Source: Channallabes apus (lineage: Eukaryota; Chordata; Actinopteri; Siluriformes; Clariidae). Taken from it: DNA of 64,000 nt. Position 1 is the stretch's first letter; each line of letters starts with the position of its first letter. Positions 41,028 through 53,983 of this stretch are shown one piece after another. A program made the translations under genes and the position numbers. The notes beneath the pieces are model-generated. The model searched no databases, was not told the DNA's origin, and saw only the letters and a list, made by a program, of their open reading frames with translations. The DNA lies in contig CM060121.1 of NCBI GenBank assembly GCA_030522415.1, forward strand, positions 6,104,476 to 6,168,475. The letters run 5' to 3'.

Positions 41028-41200
41028 CTTTCACACACAGACACGCAAACACACACACAAAATAGAAAATGCACACACATGGTCACAGTGTAATAATAAA
41101 CTGTTCATGCGCGTATGGATGTGAAAGACACTCCCCCAAGACCGAGCAGGGGAGACGATTACCCACAATGAGAGAAGAAACTTTGTGAGAAGAAATGTAG
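41028..41200. repeat. fragment of a dispersed repeat shared with 44.2 and 57.3 kb
   Basis: The blocks ggtcacagtgtaataataaa and gcaggggagacgattaccca recur at 44281-44385 with small changes, and the first block also near 57310. Confidence 0.55.
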
Positions 41201-41539
41201 AACGTGGTTGTTCATCAAGTCCCTTTGCATAAAAGCTCTGGTAAATGACTAAATGTGAACTACTCAGGGTCCACTGACAGCACCAAAGCTGGAGAGAGGG
41301 CCAAGAAGGGGTCAAATATCTCAATTCCCCTCCCGAATGCCAAAAATGAGAATCTGGAAAACTGTGGATGATCTGGACACCGCTCCGCCTTCTTTGAGAT
41401 TCAGGCCCCTGAGGGCCCCTGGTGCACAGGTTGACACCATGGGTGAGCCCTCAACCTGTTTCATCTGTTTTTTGTGAAAAACTGTGAAGCAACGCTAACA
41501 AACATGCAGCAAAAAACATACCCAGCACAACTTATGTAG

Positions 41540-41980
41540 AGAAGTTCAAGTTTTTGGGGCTGGTGCTGTATACTGGTGAAGCTGCCAAAACATCCAGGAC
41601 TATTGGAGGCAGGACAACATCATGACTCATAGCCGTTTCCAGTCATCCAATTCACCTCCATACTCTGGTTCACCTCCACGTGAGTGATCCAGAGCAGGAC
41701 CCAGAGAATGACGAATAGAAAGGCACACCTGGGTATGACAAACTGTTCTGTGTCTGGCAGATTTTGGATGAGATGCAAGCGACCTGTGTTTGGGAACAAA
41801 AACAACTCCTGCAAAGCGACAATGTGACCATCTACCTGTTGCATGTTCCCAAAATTTTAACAGTTTCAACAGGGCAATGGTGGGGTTCAGGCAATGCCAA
41901 AACTGTTGATCTAAAGAGATGCGCAACACCCTTTCCTGGAAGTGTTGGGCCTGTGACACTCCTCTGTGTCTGCTGCTAAA
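41540..41980 (+). pseudogene. possible piggyBac-like transposase remnant
   Basis: A plus-strand frame reads KFLGLVLYTG and later PGYDKLFCVWQILDEM. These resemble conserved stretches of piggyBac/PGBD transposases, with THSRFQSS-like sequence in another frame between them. Stops and frame shifts abound. The assignment rests on short motifs only. Confidence 0.33.
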
Positions 41981-42026
41981 CTTAAAAAAAAAAAAATAAT
42001 AATAATATATATATATATATATATAA

Positions 42027-42175
42027 ATGTGCGTATGAGTGTGTGCCCTGCGATGGATTGGCACCCTGTCCAGGGTGTACCCCGCCTAGTGCCCGAAGTC
42101 TCCTGGGATAGGCTCCAGGTCCCCCGCGACCCTGAATAGAGGATAAAGCGGTACAGAAGATGAATGAATGAATAT
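42027..42175 (+). repeat. 5'-truncated (AATG)n SINE
   Basis: 3' half of the SINE family, with tail aatgaatgaat running into a (TA)n tract. Confidence 0.85.
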
Positions 42176-42190
42176 ATATATATATATATA

Positions 42191-43810
42191 CAGTGGTGTG
42201 AAAAACTATTTGCCCCCCTCCTGATTTCTTATTCTTTTGCATGTTTGTCACACAAAATGTTTCTGATCATCAAACATATTTAACTATTAGTCAAAGATAA
42301 CACAAGTAAACACAAAATGCAATTTTTAAATGAGGGGTTTTATTATTTAGGGGGAAAAAAAATCCAAACATACATGGCCCTGTGTGAAAAAGTAATTGCC
42401 CCCTGAACCTAATAACTGGTTGGGCCACCCTTAGCAGCAATAACTGCAATCAAGCGTTTGCGATAACTTGTAACGAGTCTTTTACAGCGCTCTGGAGGAA
42501 TTTTGGCCCACTCATCTTTGCAGAATTGTTGTAATTCAGCTTTATTTGAGGGTTTTTTAGCATGAACCGGCCTTTTTAAGGTCATGCCACAACATCTCAA
42601 TAGGATTCAGGTCAGGACTTTGACTCGGCCACTCCAAAGTCTTCATTTTGTTTTTCTTCAGCCATTCAGAGGTGGATTTGCTGGTGTGTTTTGGGTCATT
42701 GTTCTGCTGCAGCACCCAAGATCGCTTCAGCTTCAGTTGACGAACAGATGGCCGGACATTCTCCTTCAGGATTTTTTGGTAGACAGTAGAATTCATGGTT
42801 CCATCTATCACAGCAAGCCTTCCAGGTCCTGAAGCAGCAAAACAACCCCAGACCATCACACTACCACCACCATATTTTACTGTTGGTATGATGTTCTTTT
42901 TCTGAAATGCTGTGTTACTTTTACGCCAGATGTAACGGGACACGCACCTTCCAAAAAGTTCAACTTTTGTCTCGTCGGTCCACAAGGTATTTTCCCAAAA
43001 GTCTTGGTGATCATTGAGATGTTTTTTAGCAAAATTGAGACGAGCCTTAATGTTCTTTTTGCTTAAAAGTGGTTTGCGCCTTGGAAATCTGCCATGCAGG
43101 CCATTTTGCCCAGTGTCTTTCTTATGGTGGAGTCGTGGACACTGACCTTAATTGAGGCAAGTGAGGCCTGCAGTTCTTTAGATGTTGTCCTGGGGTCTTT
43201 TGTGGCCTCTCGGATGAGTTGTCTCTGCGCTCTTGGGGTAATTTTGGTCGGCCGGCCACTCCTGGGAAGGTTCACCACTGTTCTATGTTTTTGCCATTTG
43301 TGGATAATGGCTCTCACTGTGGTTCGCTGGAGTCCCAAAGCTTTAGAAATATCTTTATAACCTTTACCAGACTGATAGATCTCAATTACTTTTGTTCTCA
43401 TTTGTTCCTGAATTTCTTTGGATCTTGGCATGATGTCTAGCATTTGAGGTGCTTTTGGTCTACTCTGTGTCAGGTAGCTCCTATTTAAGTGATTTCTTGA
43501 TTGAAACAGGTGTGGCAGTAATCAGGCCTGGGGGTGACTACAGAAATTGAACTCAGGTGTGATAAACCATAGTTAAGTTATTTTTTAACAAGGGGGGCAA
43601 TCACTTTTTCACACCGGGCCATGTAGATTTGGAGTTTTTTTTTTCTCCATTAATAACGTAAACCTTCATTTAAAAACTGCATTTTTGTGTTCAATTATGT
43701 TATCTTTGACTAAAAGTTAACGGTTTTTGATGAGCAGAAACATTTATGTGTGAGAAACATGCAAAAGAATAAGAAATCAGGAAGGGGGCAAATAGTTTTT
43801 CACACCACTG
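42191..43810 (-). mobile_element. Tc1-like element, copy B
   Basis: Same ends as copy A, 1620 bp, flanked by TA tracts and by two SINEs whose tails face it. Confidence 0.92.
42409..43431 (-). pseudogene. Tc1 DD34E transposase, copy B, catalytic mutant
   Basis: It starts [10 protein letters not shown] at 43431. The frame breaks near 43105 (KRLGKNG reads KTLGKMA) and again near 42570. The second catalytic Asp is replaced: QQNNDPKHT instead of QQDNDPKHT, so the protein would be dead even in frame. Confidence 0.88.
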
Positions 43811-43818
43811 TATATATA

Positions 43819-44037
43819 TATTCATTCATTCATTCACCTTCTATACCGCTTAATCCTGTGTTCAGGGTCGCGGGGGACCTGGAGCCTATCCCAGGAGACT
43901 TCGGGCACTAGGCGGGGTACACCCTGGACAGGGTGCCAATCCATCGCAGGGCACACACACATACACACACTCACACACCCAATCACACACTATGGGCAAT
44001 TTAGGAACGCCAATTAGCCTAACCTGCATATCTTTGG

Positions 44038-44040
<3 letters not shown>
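43819..44040 (-). repeat. 5'-truncated (AATG)n SINE
   Basis: Minus-strand copy. The tail ttcattcattcattc faces Tc1 copy B, and the body ends at tgcatatctttggactgtg. Confidence 0.85.

Positions 44041-44093
<53 letters not shown>
44041..44093. repeat. (GT)n microsatellite
   Basis: About 26 GT units directly after the SINE. Confidence 0.95.
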
Positions 44094-44095
<2 letters not shown>

Positions 44096-44580
44096 GCCGA
44101 GAGGAGGAAGGGATGGGAGGTTTAAAGGCGAGAGCGTATGTGAAGGGGCACGGTGTCAAATTACGTGGGTGCCCACCCATAATGACAGTCTAATACAGAG
44201 AGAGAAGATTGTACACGCACTTACAAACACAAAATAAAATATGTTTTACACACACACAAACACACACACACACACACACGGGGTCACAGTGTTATAATAA
44301 ACAGTACACGCGTGTATGGATGTTGATTATACCAGTAAGAGACGCGCACTAAGACTCAGCAGGGGAGAGGATTACCCACAATTCTGCAGCGCAAGAGAGA
44401 GTAAAACCATTGGCGCATTTGTGATCACGTGACACCCGGTGTCAAAACAAGAAGCGTATGTCTGATATATGATACTCGGTGCTCGTAAACCAAGACTTGT
44501 TCGTTTTTCCAAGTTAAAATTTATTAAAAATCTTTGCATCGTCTGGCAAACCATATTACTCGCAATCCGGGGTTTCACTG
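44094..44580 (-). mobile_element. mariner-type non-autonomous element, partial
   Basis: It ends ggggtttcactg followed by TA at 44581. On the minus strand this terminus reads cagtgaaaccccggattgcg, related to the terminus at 56087. The interior is shared with 57.1-57.4 kb (gaaggggcacggtgtc). Confidence 0.55.
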
Positions 44581-44959
44581 TAATTATAAATAAAAAATCC
44601 TAGACATTATTGTTTATATTTAAGTTTAAGATTATTTTTTAGCTTTTACTGTATTTGTTAAGAATAAGAGTGCTTATTAATTTGATACTAGTTAGGTTTA
44701 AGTCTGTGTGCTCGTGTTTGATAACAGATTATTCATAAAGGTCTAATCCTAAATTATAAAGCCTCCTACACAGTATTCTTTTTATCTGACAATTAAAAAA
44801 AAATCAATCCAATTGTAAAGCATAAATGTTATTATAATTTAAATCTGTAAATAAGGTTTAATTTTTTTGACAATTTATTTAGAAATAAAGTCTATTGGAT
44901 ATTAATTTTAAATGTTTTTTGCTCAGTCATGCTCATAGAGTTTGTTAAAATAAATGTGT

Positions 44960-45034
<75 letters not shown>

Positions 45035-46183
45035 ATTTTTATCATATTGCCTAGGTTGTGCTAAAAAAAAGAATTAAAGACAGTCTATGTTGTGCAATTG
45101 CTAAGCCAAAAAAAAAAATCTAAAACTGCTCTGAGGTTTATTAGCAATATAAATAAAGCTCAAGTGCTTAAGTCTGGGTTTCGAGAAAAAGTTTTTTTTC
45201 GCGCATAAAGTATTTTTATCATAACCACTGAGCTAAAGCATCAGCACACACTTAACAGCCCCATTGTGCTGGAGTTGTGTTGTTAGGTTGGAAGCAGGGC
45301 TGCCACAGAAGTGAGGCCGGCTCTATGGAGGGGGCTAAAGGGGGCAGCGCCCCCCCTCAAATACATTTTTTTTAAATGTTTTGCACATGTTAATATACTC
45401 ACAAAATGTATATATTAAAAGTTGATAAAATGATCTGCGGTAGCGGGAAAATCCACAGAAAAAGGGCCACTACACAATACGGTATTGGATTTCCCTAAAG
45501 TCTCTGTCACCCCGCTGTGTGTATCCATTCACAGCCTGCAAAACACACACACACACACACACTCTCTTCCCCTGAGTCCTCTGTAAACATCCAATCACCG
45601 TCCGTATGCAAATGAGTCAAGACGTAGCAAGAGTGGATTTGAGAGAAGAGAGCTGTTTATTTACTATAAAAAAAAAGAAAAGTTCTATAGCCCATCTGCT
45701 TTCAGTTTTGTAAATATTCTAATTATAGTGTGTCAATTCTTACTTTAGGTTAAACATTTTGAGAATTAGACGATCCAGCTAAGATAAATGTTATGTCACT
45801 GATTGATAAAATCTGGATTAAGGATATTTAATTTTATTTTGTTTTATTTATTTAATTTTCATTTTTTAGTTTCCCCCCTGAAGGATTTCCACCGTATTGT
45901 AGTCAGGGGGTTTGTGTGCCTCAGTGACCTTAAGAGCTATACCAGCAGGAGCTTAGTTTTCAAGTGGGACACCCAAGTTGGACAGGTCAGAAGGTAGAGG
46001 CCTGAAAAAAGTGCAATCCACTTCTCCAGGCTTTGGACGCAGCTAACAACACAATTCAGCAAGGACAATACTGTTACTATTAGCACAGGGAAAAAACAGT
46101 GCTCGAACATGATGTGTACACATGATTCCCTCTTCACATTTCTCACTGCCCCCCATATGTGCCTGTCTAGAACCGGTGTTCAA
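44581..46183. other. intergenic AT-rich sequence
   Basis: An (AT)n tract lies at about 44974-45030 and a short (AC)n tract near 45540. Nothing else is identified. Confidence 0.45.
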
Positions 46184-47098
46184 TCGAAAAATGCTACCCA
46201 TCGAGTTTTGCTAACTACCGGATCTGCGCATGCGCAGTCCCACAAGTTTGCACACTGTTTCCGCGCCCATAAATCCATACTACCTTGGTGCTGAGACTTC
46301 GGTTGGCGGTGGGTTTAAACCGTTTTCCTTTGCTTAATTTGATCGAAACATTTGAGTTTCTGCATAAATTGTCGTGAATGAGCCTTAAGGTGGCGGCGCG
46401 GTGGTGTAGTGGTTAGCACTGTCGCCTTGCACCTCCAGGGTCTGGGTTCGATTCCCCGGCCAGGCTCGATTCCCGTCTCTGTGTGCATGGAGTTTGCATG
46501 TTCTCCCCGTGCTTGGTGGGTTTCCTCCGGGTACTCCGGTTTCCTCCCACAGTCCAAAGATATGCAGGTTAGGCTAATTGGCGTTCCTAAAAATTGCCCG
46601 TAGTGTGTGATTGGGTGTGTGAATGTGTGTATGTGTGTGTGCCCTGCGATGGATTGGCACCCTGTCCAGGGTGTACCCCGCCTAGTGCCCGAAGTCTCCT
46701 GGGATAGGCTCCAGGTCCCCCGCGACCCTGAACACAGGATTAAGCGGTATAGAAAATGAATGAATGAATGAATGAGCCTTAAGGTTGAGGAAAATAAAAA
46801 CTTGTAACTTGAAACTGGTTCAGGGTCTCAAATTTATACACCTCCGTTTACATATTTTTGTTTTCTTGAATATCTTGTGGTAATCATATGTGTGCAGCAC
46901 TATTCAGTGCACAGAGTCGTTCATACATAAATGCTTACGCACGTGATGACATGCGTTTTTGATAAAAATTAATGAAAATGCTAATAAATATAATCAACTC
47001 TTCTAATAACATTTAACGTCCACAGTGTAGTTGTAGTGATGCGGTAGCGTAAATCGATAGGCTCTGCTATCGATTTGTGCTACGGTAGCATTTTTCGA
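46184..47098. mobile_element. unclassified MITE with 15-bp perfect terminal repeats
   Basis: tcgaaaaatgctacc at 46184-46198 is inverted exactly at 47084-47098. The right end has a further internal hairpin (aaatcgatag/ctatcgattt). A possible CAA duplication flanks it. A full SINE is inserted inside; without it the element is about 520 bp. Confidence 0.55.
46391..46771 (+). repeat. full-length tRNA-derived SINE
   Basis: The head has an A box (tggtgtagtgg) and a B box (gggttcgattcc); the tail is gaatgaatg units. The duplication gagccttaagg-type flank is present on both sides (ending 46390 and 46784). This is the reference copy for the family here. Confidence 0.88.
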
Positions 47099-49499
47099 CA
47101 AGGCAGCAAAAATCGCAGAAGTCGAAGATATTAATCCCATCTTTTTACTGAATGAGACTGTACATTACCGAGCGGAGGGGAAGGAAACCCATCATTATCG
47201 TTTAAATGAAAAAGCGCACTGGCTTTGCTTTGAATACAGCGATAATGCCGAAGGGGGATTTTAGCGGGTAAAACCGTTTATTGTGCAACTGGCAACCCAT
47301 CCTGTTAGTTCGGAGTTGCATTCCGATCGGCAAGTTCGTTGAGAAGTAGACTGCGCAGGAAGCAGGAAGGGTACTCTTTAAAGTACACTGTGGATCGGAC
47401 CGCACAATCGGCAATCCATTGCTCTTCTTGTGATATCCCGGATGGGAAGACCTGAATTTTCTATGTTAAAAAATTTACGATGGTAATTTTAACACTTGAA
47501 AATATTTTAAAACAGCAATTTAATAACTTAAATATTTTTGCATTCAATTTTAAATGCTTGTATTACATTTTCATTTGAAATATACAACCATTATAAATTG
47601 CAGTGCCAAAAACTTAAAGCATTGTAAGTACTGTAAGGATTTATTTTTGTCAGTTCAGATCAAATTGTAATGCAGAAAAATTTAAAAATTTTTATTGCAA
47701 CAAGTTTTTTTTTTTTGTTCATGTACAGTAATTCAGCATTTTATTTTGCTTTATTGCATTATACTTCTACACGTTAGTCTTGGGTATCGTGCTAGCTAGT
47801 CTAACTTTAACTAAACTTCGAGTAAATTATTTAATCACAAAATGACTAGAATATGTGCCAAGATATAACTAGTGTAACACACTGCAGGTGCACTTACCGG
47901 ACGCTGCCCTCTGCCATCACGGTGAAACACTTTCTCTTGCACGCGTGTTCTGTCCTCTAGTTAGACCGCTACTTTCCTGGGTCACGCGACTGACGTTCGT
48001 TTACCTGATTGGCTAGAGGCCGGATTCTTCTGCTTTTCCTGGATTAAATTTTCTCCTTGAATTAGTTTAATAAATCAAGTAGTAAATACATTTCAAAACG
48101 ATTTAATAGTGATTAAATTTAAAATGTGTTTATCAAAGGCTGATATAATTAAAATAATTATTATGCTAATTTACTTTCACAGTAAGTATTATCCCTCTCT
48201 CTTTAATTATCGGCCCTCTCCAACGACATCCCCCAAACTCTGTTTGTCACATATTGTGCTATAAAAAAATCAATTTTACCTTTTTTGGCATAGTCATGCA
48301 TTGCTCAACAAGAAGGACGTCTCTTAATCCTTTGATCAACTTTCAGCCTTAAATGTACATGTATGGACAGAATCACCTGTACACCTGTTTGTTCATGCTG
48401 ATTATACAGGCAGCTGAAAACTGAAGGAAAAAAATCACCTGCTGTTTTTTTTTCTTGTCTCCCTGTCCATCTGCTGTTAAGCCGTAAAACGGAGTGTTTC
48501 AATGTTTCGCTGTTTGTTTCAGCTGGTTTACCCATTCACCTTTTCGCTGCCATTAAGCGATTGCAACGAGGATTTTGCAAAACATTAACTTTGTATTTAC
48601 AGTTGCATTTTGTGCTGTATAGTTTTTATTTTATCCTCGTCATAATCCTGATGAATATTCAACTGTCTGCTTTAAGTGGTAAAGTGATAAAGAGCACATT
48701 GGTGAAGCTTCTTCTCTTATTTACATATGTCCTGTACACAGGGTCTTCCACCTTTGTGACCAAAAGAGCCGTTGCCACCAAAGCGGCAAAAACATTTTTG
48801 ACTATGAAATGAATACAACACAATTTGTTTTTTATGCAGATATAAAATAGTTGCCAAGTTGCACCACTAGGTGACACTAGTGTGATTTCTATTGTACTGT
48901 ATTTGGATGTTGGCACTTTCTACCTTTTTGTCCCTGGCAAGATGTGGAGTGTTTCCTGGCACCAGGAGAGAGTCGTTGTGTTGTAGCGCCCACTTGAGTT
49001 GAACTTTCACTTTTACCTGTGAACTCTTGTTTTGTTTTTTATTTATTTTTAAATTAGTGATTATTTGTAAAGTTTTGTGTCAACATTAAATCTCAGATCC
49101 TGATTATTTCACAATAGAGGACCGAGCAGTGTCGGCAGTGCCGGGCCGTTTTCTGTTCTCCCGACCAAGGTCAAGGTAAACGCTAAGAGGTTCTCAGCCT
49201 TTTTTGTTAAAACTGTCATTGTTTGTTTAGTTGCCTTTTGACCCAGCCTGGGGATCCGTTTGTTGTTTTTATTTGGTTTTTGTTCGTTTTGTTCCACACT
49301 GTTTCAACGAAAAATAAAGACTCACATGCTAAGCCTGCATTTGCGTCTGCCTCCTTATCCTGCAGTCATGACAATTAAAGGCAGAAATGTAGATCTAATT
49401 GAGTCTTGCTGACATTTGTGGAATTAAATAAAATAATAACTAGCCTCCTATACAATGCGTAAAATGTGCATTCTGGCTTTAAAAGGGCACATATAAATA
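47099..49499. other. intergenic sequence, unassigned
   Basis: No ORF with a recognisable domain. A segment ending cctgcagtcatgaca (about 49357-49371) resembles an LTR end, but I could not find its partner or start. Confidence 0.4.
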
Positions 49500-49890
49500 G
49501 TTTTCCGAACAAAATCCGCCTTTTGGAGAGGTCAAGACCTCAACCCAATAGAGATGCCATGGAATGACTTGAAGAGAGTCATACACATGAGACATTCGAA
49601 TAATACGACAGAGCTAAACCAGTTCTGGCAGGAAGAACATGCAAAAATTTCTCTTGAATAATGTGCAGGTCTGAGCCACAGCTACAGAAAGTGCTTGGTT
49701 GAGGTTATTATTGCCAAGGTATACTGGTCAACCAGTTATTAATTCCATTCCATTATTTAAGGCACATTATATTTGTCAATACTCTTAACTTAGAGTAGAT
49801 GTAGCTCAGATCACATTTTATGAGAAATTAATGCAGAAAACCAGGAAATTCCAAAAGGTCTACTTACTTTTTCTTACCATTGTATAGAAT
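49500..49890 (+). pseudogene. 3' fragment of another Tc1-like transposase
   Basis: Degraded frames recall the Tc1 C-terminus (QDLNPIEMPWNDLKRVIHMR, then EHAKISLE). They are followed by a terminal-repeat-like segment ending ttttcttaccattgtata. The 5' half is missing. Confidence 0.65.
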
Positions 49891-49962
49891 AACTAATGAA
49901 TAACTAATGTATAACACTACTGATGCATCTCAATAAATTAAAGTATTATTGGAAAGTTGATT

Positions 49963-50089
49963 GTGCCCTGCGATGGATTGGCACCCTGTCCAGGGTGTAC
50001 CCCGCCTAGTGATAGGCTCCAGGTCCCCCGTGACCCTGAACACAGGATTAAGCGGTATAGAATATGAATTAATGAATGAATGAATGAAT
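49963..50089 (+). repeat. 5'-truncated SINE with an internal deletion
   Basis: About 16 bp are missing after cctagtg compared with the full copy. The duplication ggaaagttgatt flanks it (49951-49962, 50090-50101). Confidence 0.88.
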
Positions 50090-50199
50090 GGAAAGTTGAT
50101 TTAATTCATTCATATCAATCTGGCATTGGACTAAATGTGGCTGCCATCTTCCTCCTTAATAGGGTTACTGTCATTTTCTGCACACATTGCTAACCTTAC

Positions 50200-50530
50200 T
50201 TGCTCCTGTCGATTTCTTCTTTACATCAGATGAATCTGCCCGTTTCTTTCCTCACAGACTACTCAGGTGCTTGTTCAGTCCCTTGTTACTTCAAGCCTGG
50301 ACTACGGCAATACACTCCTGGCAGTTCTGCCTCTGTCCATCCTGCAGCTGCACATCTTGTTTTTAACCTTCCTAAGTTCTCCCACACCACCCCACTCTGC
50401 TCAAATTAAAAAAAACAATGCTGGAATGAACTTCCTTTAGATGTCCGTACAGATAAGTCTTTGGCAGTCTTAAAACGATGACTTAAGACATATCTGTTTC
50501 TTCACTGCAGACTTCATATTCAGCTTAATA
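50200..50530 (+). pseudogene. degenerate LINE reverse-transcriptase fragment
   Basis: The frames recall the region after the RT of fish LINEs (SSLDYGNTLLAVL-like, FNLPKFSHTT). Heavily decayed. Confidence 0.45.
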
Positions 50531-50559
50531 ACCTGTCACCTGCAGATGTTCTCTAACAA

Positions 50560-51160
50560 CTCTTCCATAAGGAACCTGACCATGGAGGATGATAACAGGG
50601 AGGATGATAACAGGGACAACTGATTCCGAACTTTGTGGACTGGTGCCAATGGAGATACCTCCAGATAAATGCGGTGAAGACATACAGTAAGAAAAGGTGG
50701 TGGATTTCTGCAGGCACAAACACTCTTCTCTATCACCAGTGAACATTCAGGGAAAGGACACTGAGAGAGTAGCCTCTTATAAATACCTGGTTGTTCATCT
50801 AAACAGCAAACTGGTCTGGTCAGACAACACTGATGTAAATTATAGAAGAGGACAGAGCAGACTCTAAGGTCTTTTGGAGTGCAGGGAGCACTATTCAAGA
50901 ACTGTTTTGAGTCTGTCGTGGTCTCAGCCATCTTCTATGTAGTGGTCTACTGGTGCAGCAGCATCTCTAAGAGACTGGACAAGCTGATACAGAAGCTCAG
51001 TTCTGGGATTCCCCTTGACAGAAGGTGGGAGAAAGGAGGATAGTAGGCAATCATCATTGCATTTCTGAGCAGTTCCTTCAGTGACAGAATGTTATATAGA
51101 AGGTCTTTTGTCCCTGCTGCTATTAGACTGTACAATCAGAACTGCTCCCAGTGAACCATG
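50560..51160 (+). pseudogene. degenerate L2/Rex-type LINE fragment
   Basis: Broken plus-strand frames show YKYLVVHLNSKLVWSDNT, RGQSRLxxLRSF-like and RLDKLIQKLSS motifs, matching the C-terminal third of LINE reverse transcriptase in order. Confidence 0.6.
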
Positions 51161-51269
51161 CACACACTGTTATTACTGTTATATACTGTTGGTACACTAT
51201 ACTCTTGTTACAACATCTTACATTTGCAGTACATTTAATTTAAAATATCTTAAATATAGCTGAAATATC

Positions 51270-51712
51270 TCACAATATAGTTACAATATATAAGATTTTT
51301 GTGCAGTAGCAAAACTTTTTTAAACTGTGCAATATTATATTACCTAGTGCAATTTGATTGAGAGTGTAACTGTAAGTATACTTTTTTTTGTTGTAGTGTT
51401 TCTTTATTATTACTGCATAGTATCTATGGAAGTTACATGACAGAGCCGAAATGCACATGAATGAGCGTGAACAGTGAGTTTCAGCTCCCAAAAATGAGTT
51501 AGTGAGCGCATGTAGGAGAGATTCAGCATGCAAAAATTTGTTTGAAAGCATACACAAAAGATATAAACATGAATAAATACATTCAAATTTAACTGAAAAT
51601 ATACGGGGGACCACTACAAATTGTATTCTAATGCATGCTTTCTGTTCATTGTTATTGTTCATGATTATTTTTGAGCAAATTTTACATACACCAAAATTAA
51701 ATAGAAAAAGTT
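51270..51712. other. intergenic AT-rich sequence
   Basis: Nothing identified before the (TA)n tract that borders Tc1 copy C. Confidence 0.4.
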
Positions 51713-51725
51713 ATATATATATATA

Positions 51726-53286
51726 CAGTGGTGTGAAAAACTATTTGCCCCCTTCCTGATTTCTTATTCTTTTGCATGTTTGTCACACTTAAATGTTTCT
51801 GGTCATCAAAAACCGTTAACTATTAGTCAAAGATAACATAATTGAACACAAAATGCAGTTTTTAAATGAAGGTTTACGTTATTAAGGGAGAAAAAAAACT
51901 CCAAATCTACATGGCCCTGTGTGAAAAAGTGATTGCCCCCCTTGTTAAAAAATAACTTAACTGTGGTTTATCACACCTGAGTTCAATTTCTGTAGTCACC
52001 CCCAGGCCTGATTACTGCCACACCTGTTTCAATCAAGAAATCACTTAAATAGGAGCTACCTGACACAGAGAAGTAGACCAAAAGCACCTCAAAAGCTAGA
52101 CATCATGCCAAGATCCAAAGAAATTCAGGAACAAATGAGAACAAAAGTAATTGAGATCTATCAGTCTGGTAAAGGTTATAAAGCCATTTCTAAAGCTTTG
52201 GGACTCCAGCGAACCACAGTGAGAGCCATTATCCACAAATGGCAAAAACATGGAACAGTGGTGAACCTTCCCAGGAGTGGCCGGCCGACCAAAATTACCC
52301 CAAGAGCGCAGGCCTCACTTGCCTCAATTAAGGTCAGTGTTCACGACTCCACCATAAGAAAGAGACTGGGCAAAAACGGTCTGCATGGCAGATTTCCAAG
52401 ACACAAACCACTTTTAAGCAAAAAGAACATTAAGGCTCGTCTCAATTTTGCTAAAAAACATCTCAATGATTGCCAAGACTTTTGGGAAAATACCTTGTGG
52501 ACCGATGAGACAAAAGTTTAACATTTTGGAAGGTGCGTGTCCCGTTACATCTGGCGTAAAAGTAACACAGCATTTCAGAAAAAGAACATCATACCAACAG
52601 TAAAATATGGTGGTGGTAGTGTGATGGTCTGGGGTTGTTTTGCTGCTTCAGGACCTGGAAGGCTTGCTGTGATAGATGGAACCATGAATTCTACTGTCTA
52701 CCAAAAAATCCTGAAGGAGAATGTCCGACCATCTGTTCGTCAACTCAAGCTGAAGCGATCTTGGGTGCTGCAGCAGGACAATGACCCAAAACACACCAGC
52801 AAATCCACCTCTGAATGGCTGAAGAAAAACAAAATGAAGACTTTGGAGTGGCCTAGTCAAAGTCCTGACCTGAATCCTATTGAGATGTTGTGGCATGACC
52901 TTAAAAAGGCGGTTCATGCTAGAAAACCCTCAAATAAAGCTTAATTACAACAATTCTGCAAAGATGAGTGGGCCAAAATTCCTCCAGAGCGCTGTAAAAG
53001 ACTCGTTGCAAGTTATCGCAAACGCTTGATTGCAGTTATTGCTGCTAAGGGTGGCCCAACCAGTTATTAGGTTCAGGGGGCAATTACTTTTTCACACAGA
53101 GCCATGTAGGATTGGATTTTTTTTTCTCCCTAAATAATAAAACCCCTCGTTTAAAAACTGCATTTTGTGTTTACTTGTGTTATCTTTGACTAATAGTTAA
53201 ATGTGTTTGATGATCAGAAACATTTTGTGTGACAAACATGCAAAAGAATAAGAAAGCAGGAGGGGGGCAAATAGTTTTTCACACCA

Positions 53287-53289
<3 letters not shown>
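51726..53289 (+). mobile_element. Tc1-like element, copy C
   Basis: Same ends as copies A and B but on the plus strand, 1564 bp, in (TA)n flanks (51713-51725, 53290-53328). The size difference is explained by one 57-bp internal deletion. Confidence 0.92.
52105..53070 (+). pseudogene. Tc1 DD34E transposase, copy C, deletion and two stops
   Basis: It starts [10 protein letters not shown]. Nineteen residues are missing in frame after ITPRAQ. Stops occur after TDETKV (52520) and after PSNKA (52943). The catalytic residues [16 protein letters not shown] and LNPIEMLW all remain. Confidence 0.9.
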
Positions 53290-53332
<43 letters not shown>

Positions 53333-53497
53333 ACACGAAAGTGTGTACCTTTTGCACTTTGGTTGTTGTCGCCAGTCGTACCCTAAAATGGAAATGTGCT
53401 GAATTAAGCAATTATTTATGTAAAAGTACATAATCCTGTTTGTATCTTCATCTTATAATATAACAAAGTAATTTGAAGAGAATAATATAAATAAGGA

Positions 53498-53795
53498 GGC
53501 TCGATTCCCGTCTCTGTGTGCATGGAGTTTGCATGTTTCCCGTGCTTGGTGGGTTTCCTCCGGGTGCTCCAGTTTCCTCCCACAGTCCAAAGATATGCAG
53601 GTTAGGCTAATTGGCGTTCCCAAATTGCCATAGTGTGTGATTGGGTGTGTGAGTGTGTGTATGTGTGTGTGCCCTGCGATGGATTGGCACCCTGTCCAGG
53701 GTGTACCCCGCCTAGTGCCCGAAGTCTCCTGGGATAGGCTCCAGGTCCCCCGCGACCCTGAACACAGGATTAAGCGGTATAGAAAATGAATGAAT
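53498..53795 (+). repeat. (AATG)n SINE lacking the tRNA head
   Basis: It begins ggctcgattcccg and ends in gaatgaat. The flank aatataaataagga repeats on both sides. Confidence 0.85.
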
Positions 53796-53983
53796 GAATA
53801 TAAATAAGGATCGCTCAAGGAAAAATATATTTATTGTTCTAGAATAATTTTAAAAAATAAGCACAGGTGAACAAAAACACTGACAACATAAGTTTACCCT
53901 TTAATTAATTGTAGTTTTGTCAATGAGGTTAGACAGACTTCAATCGTCAAAAAAAGACAGACTTTAAACTACGATCATGATAT

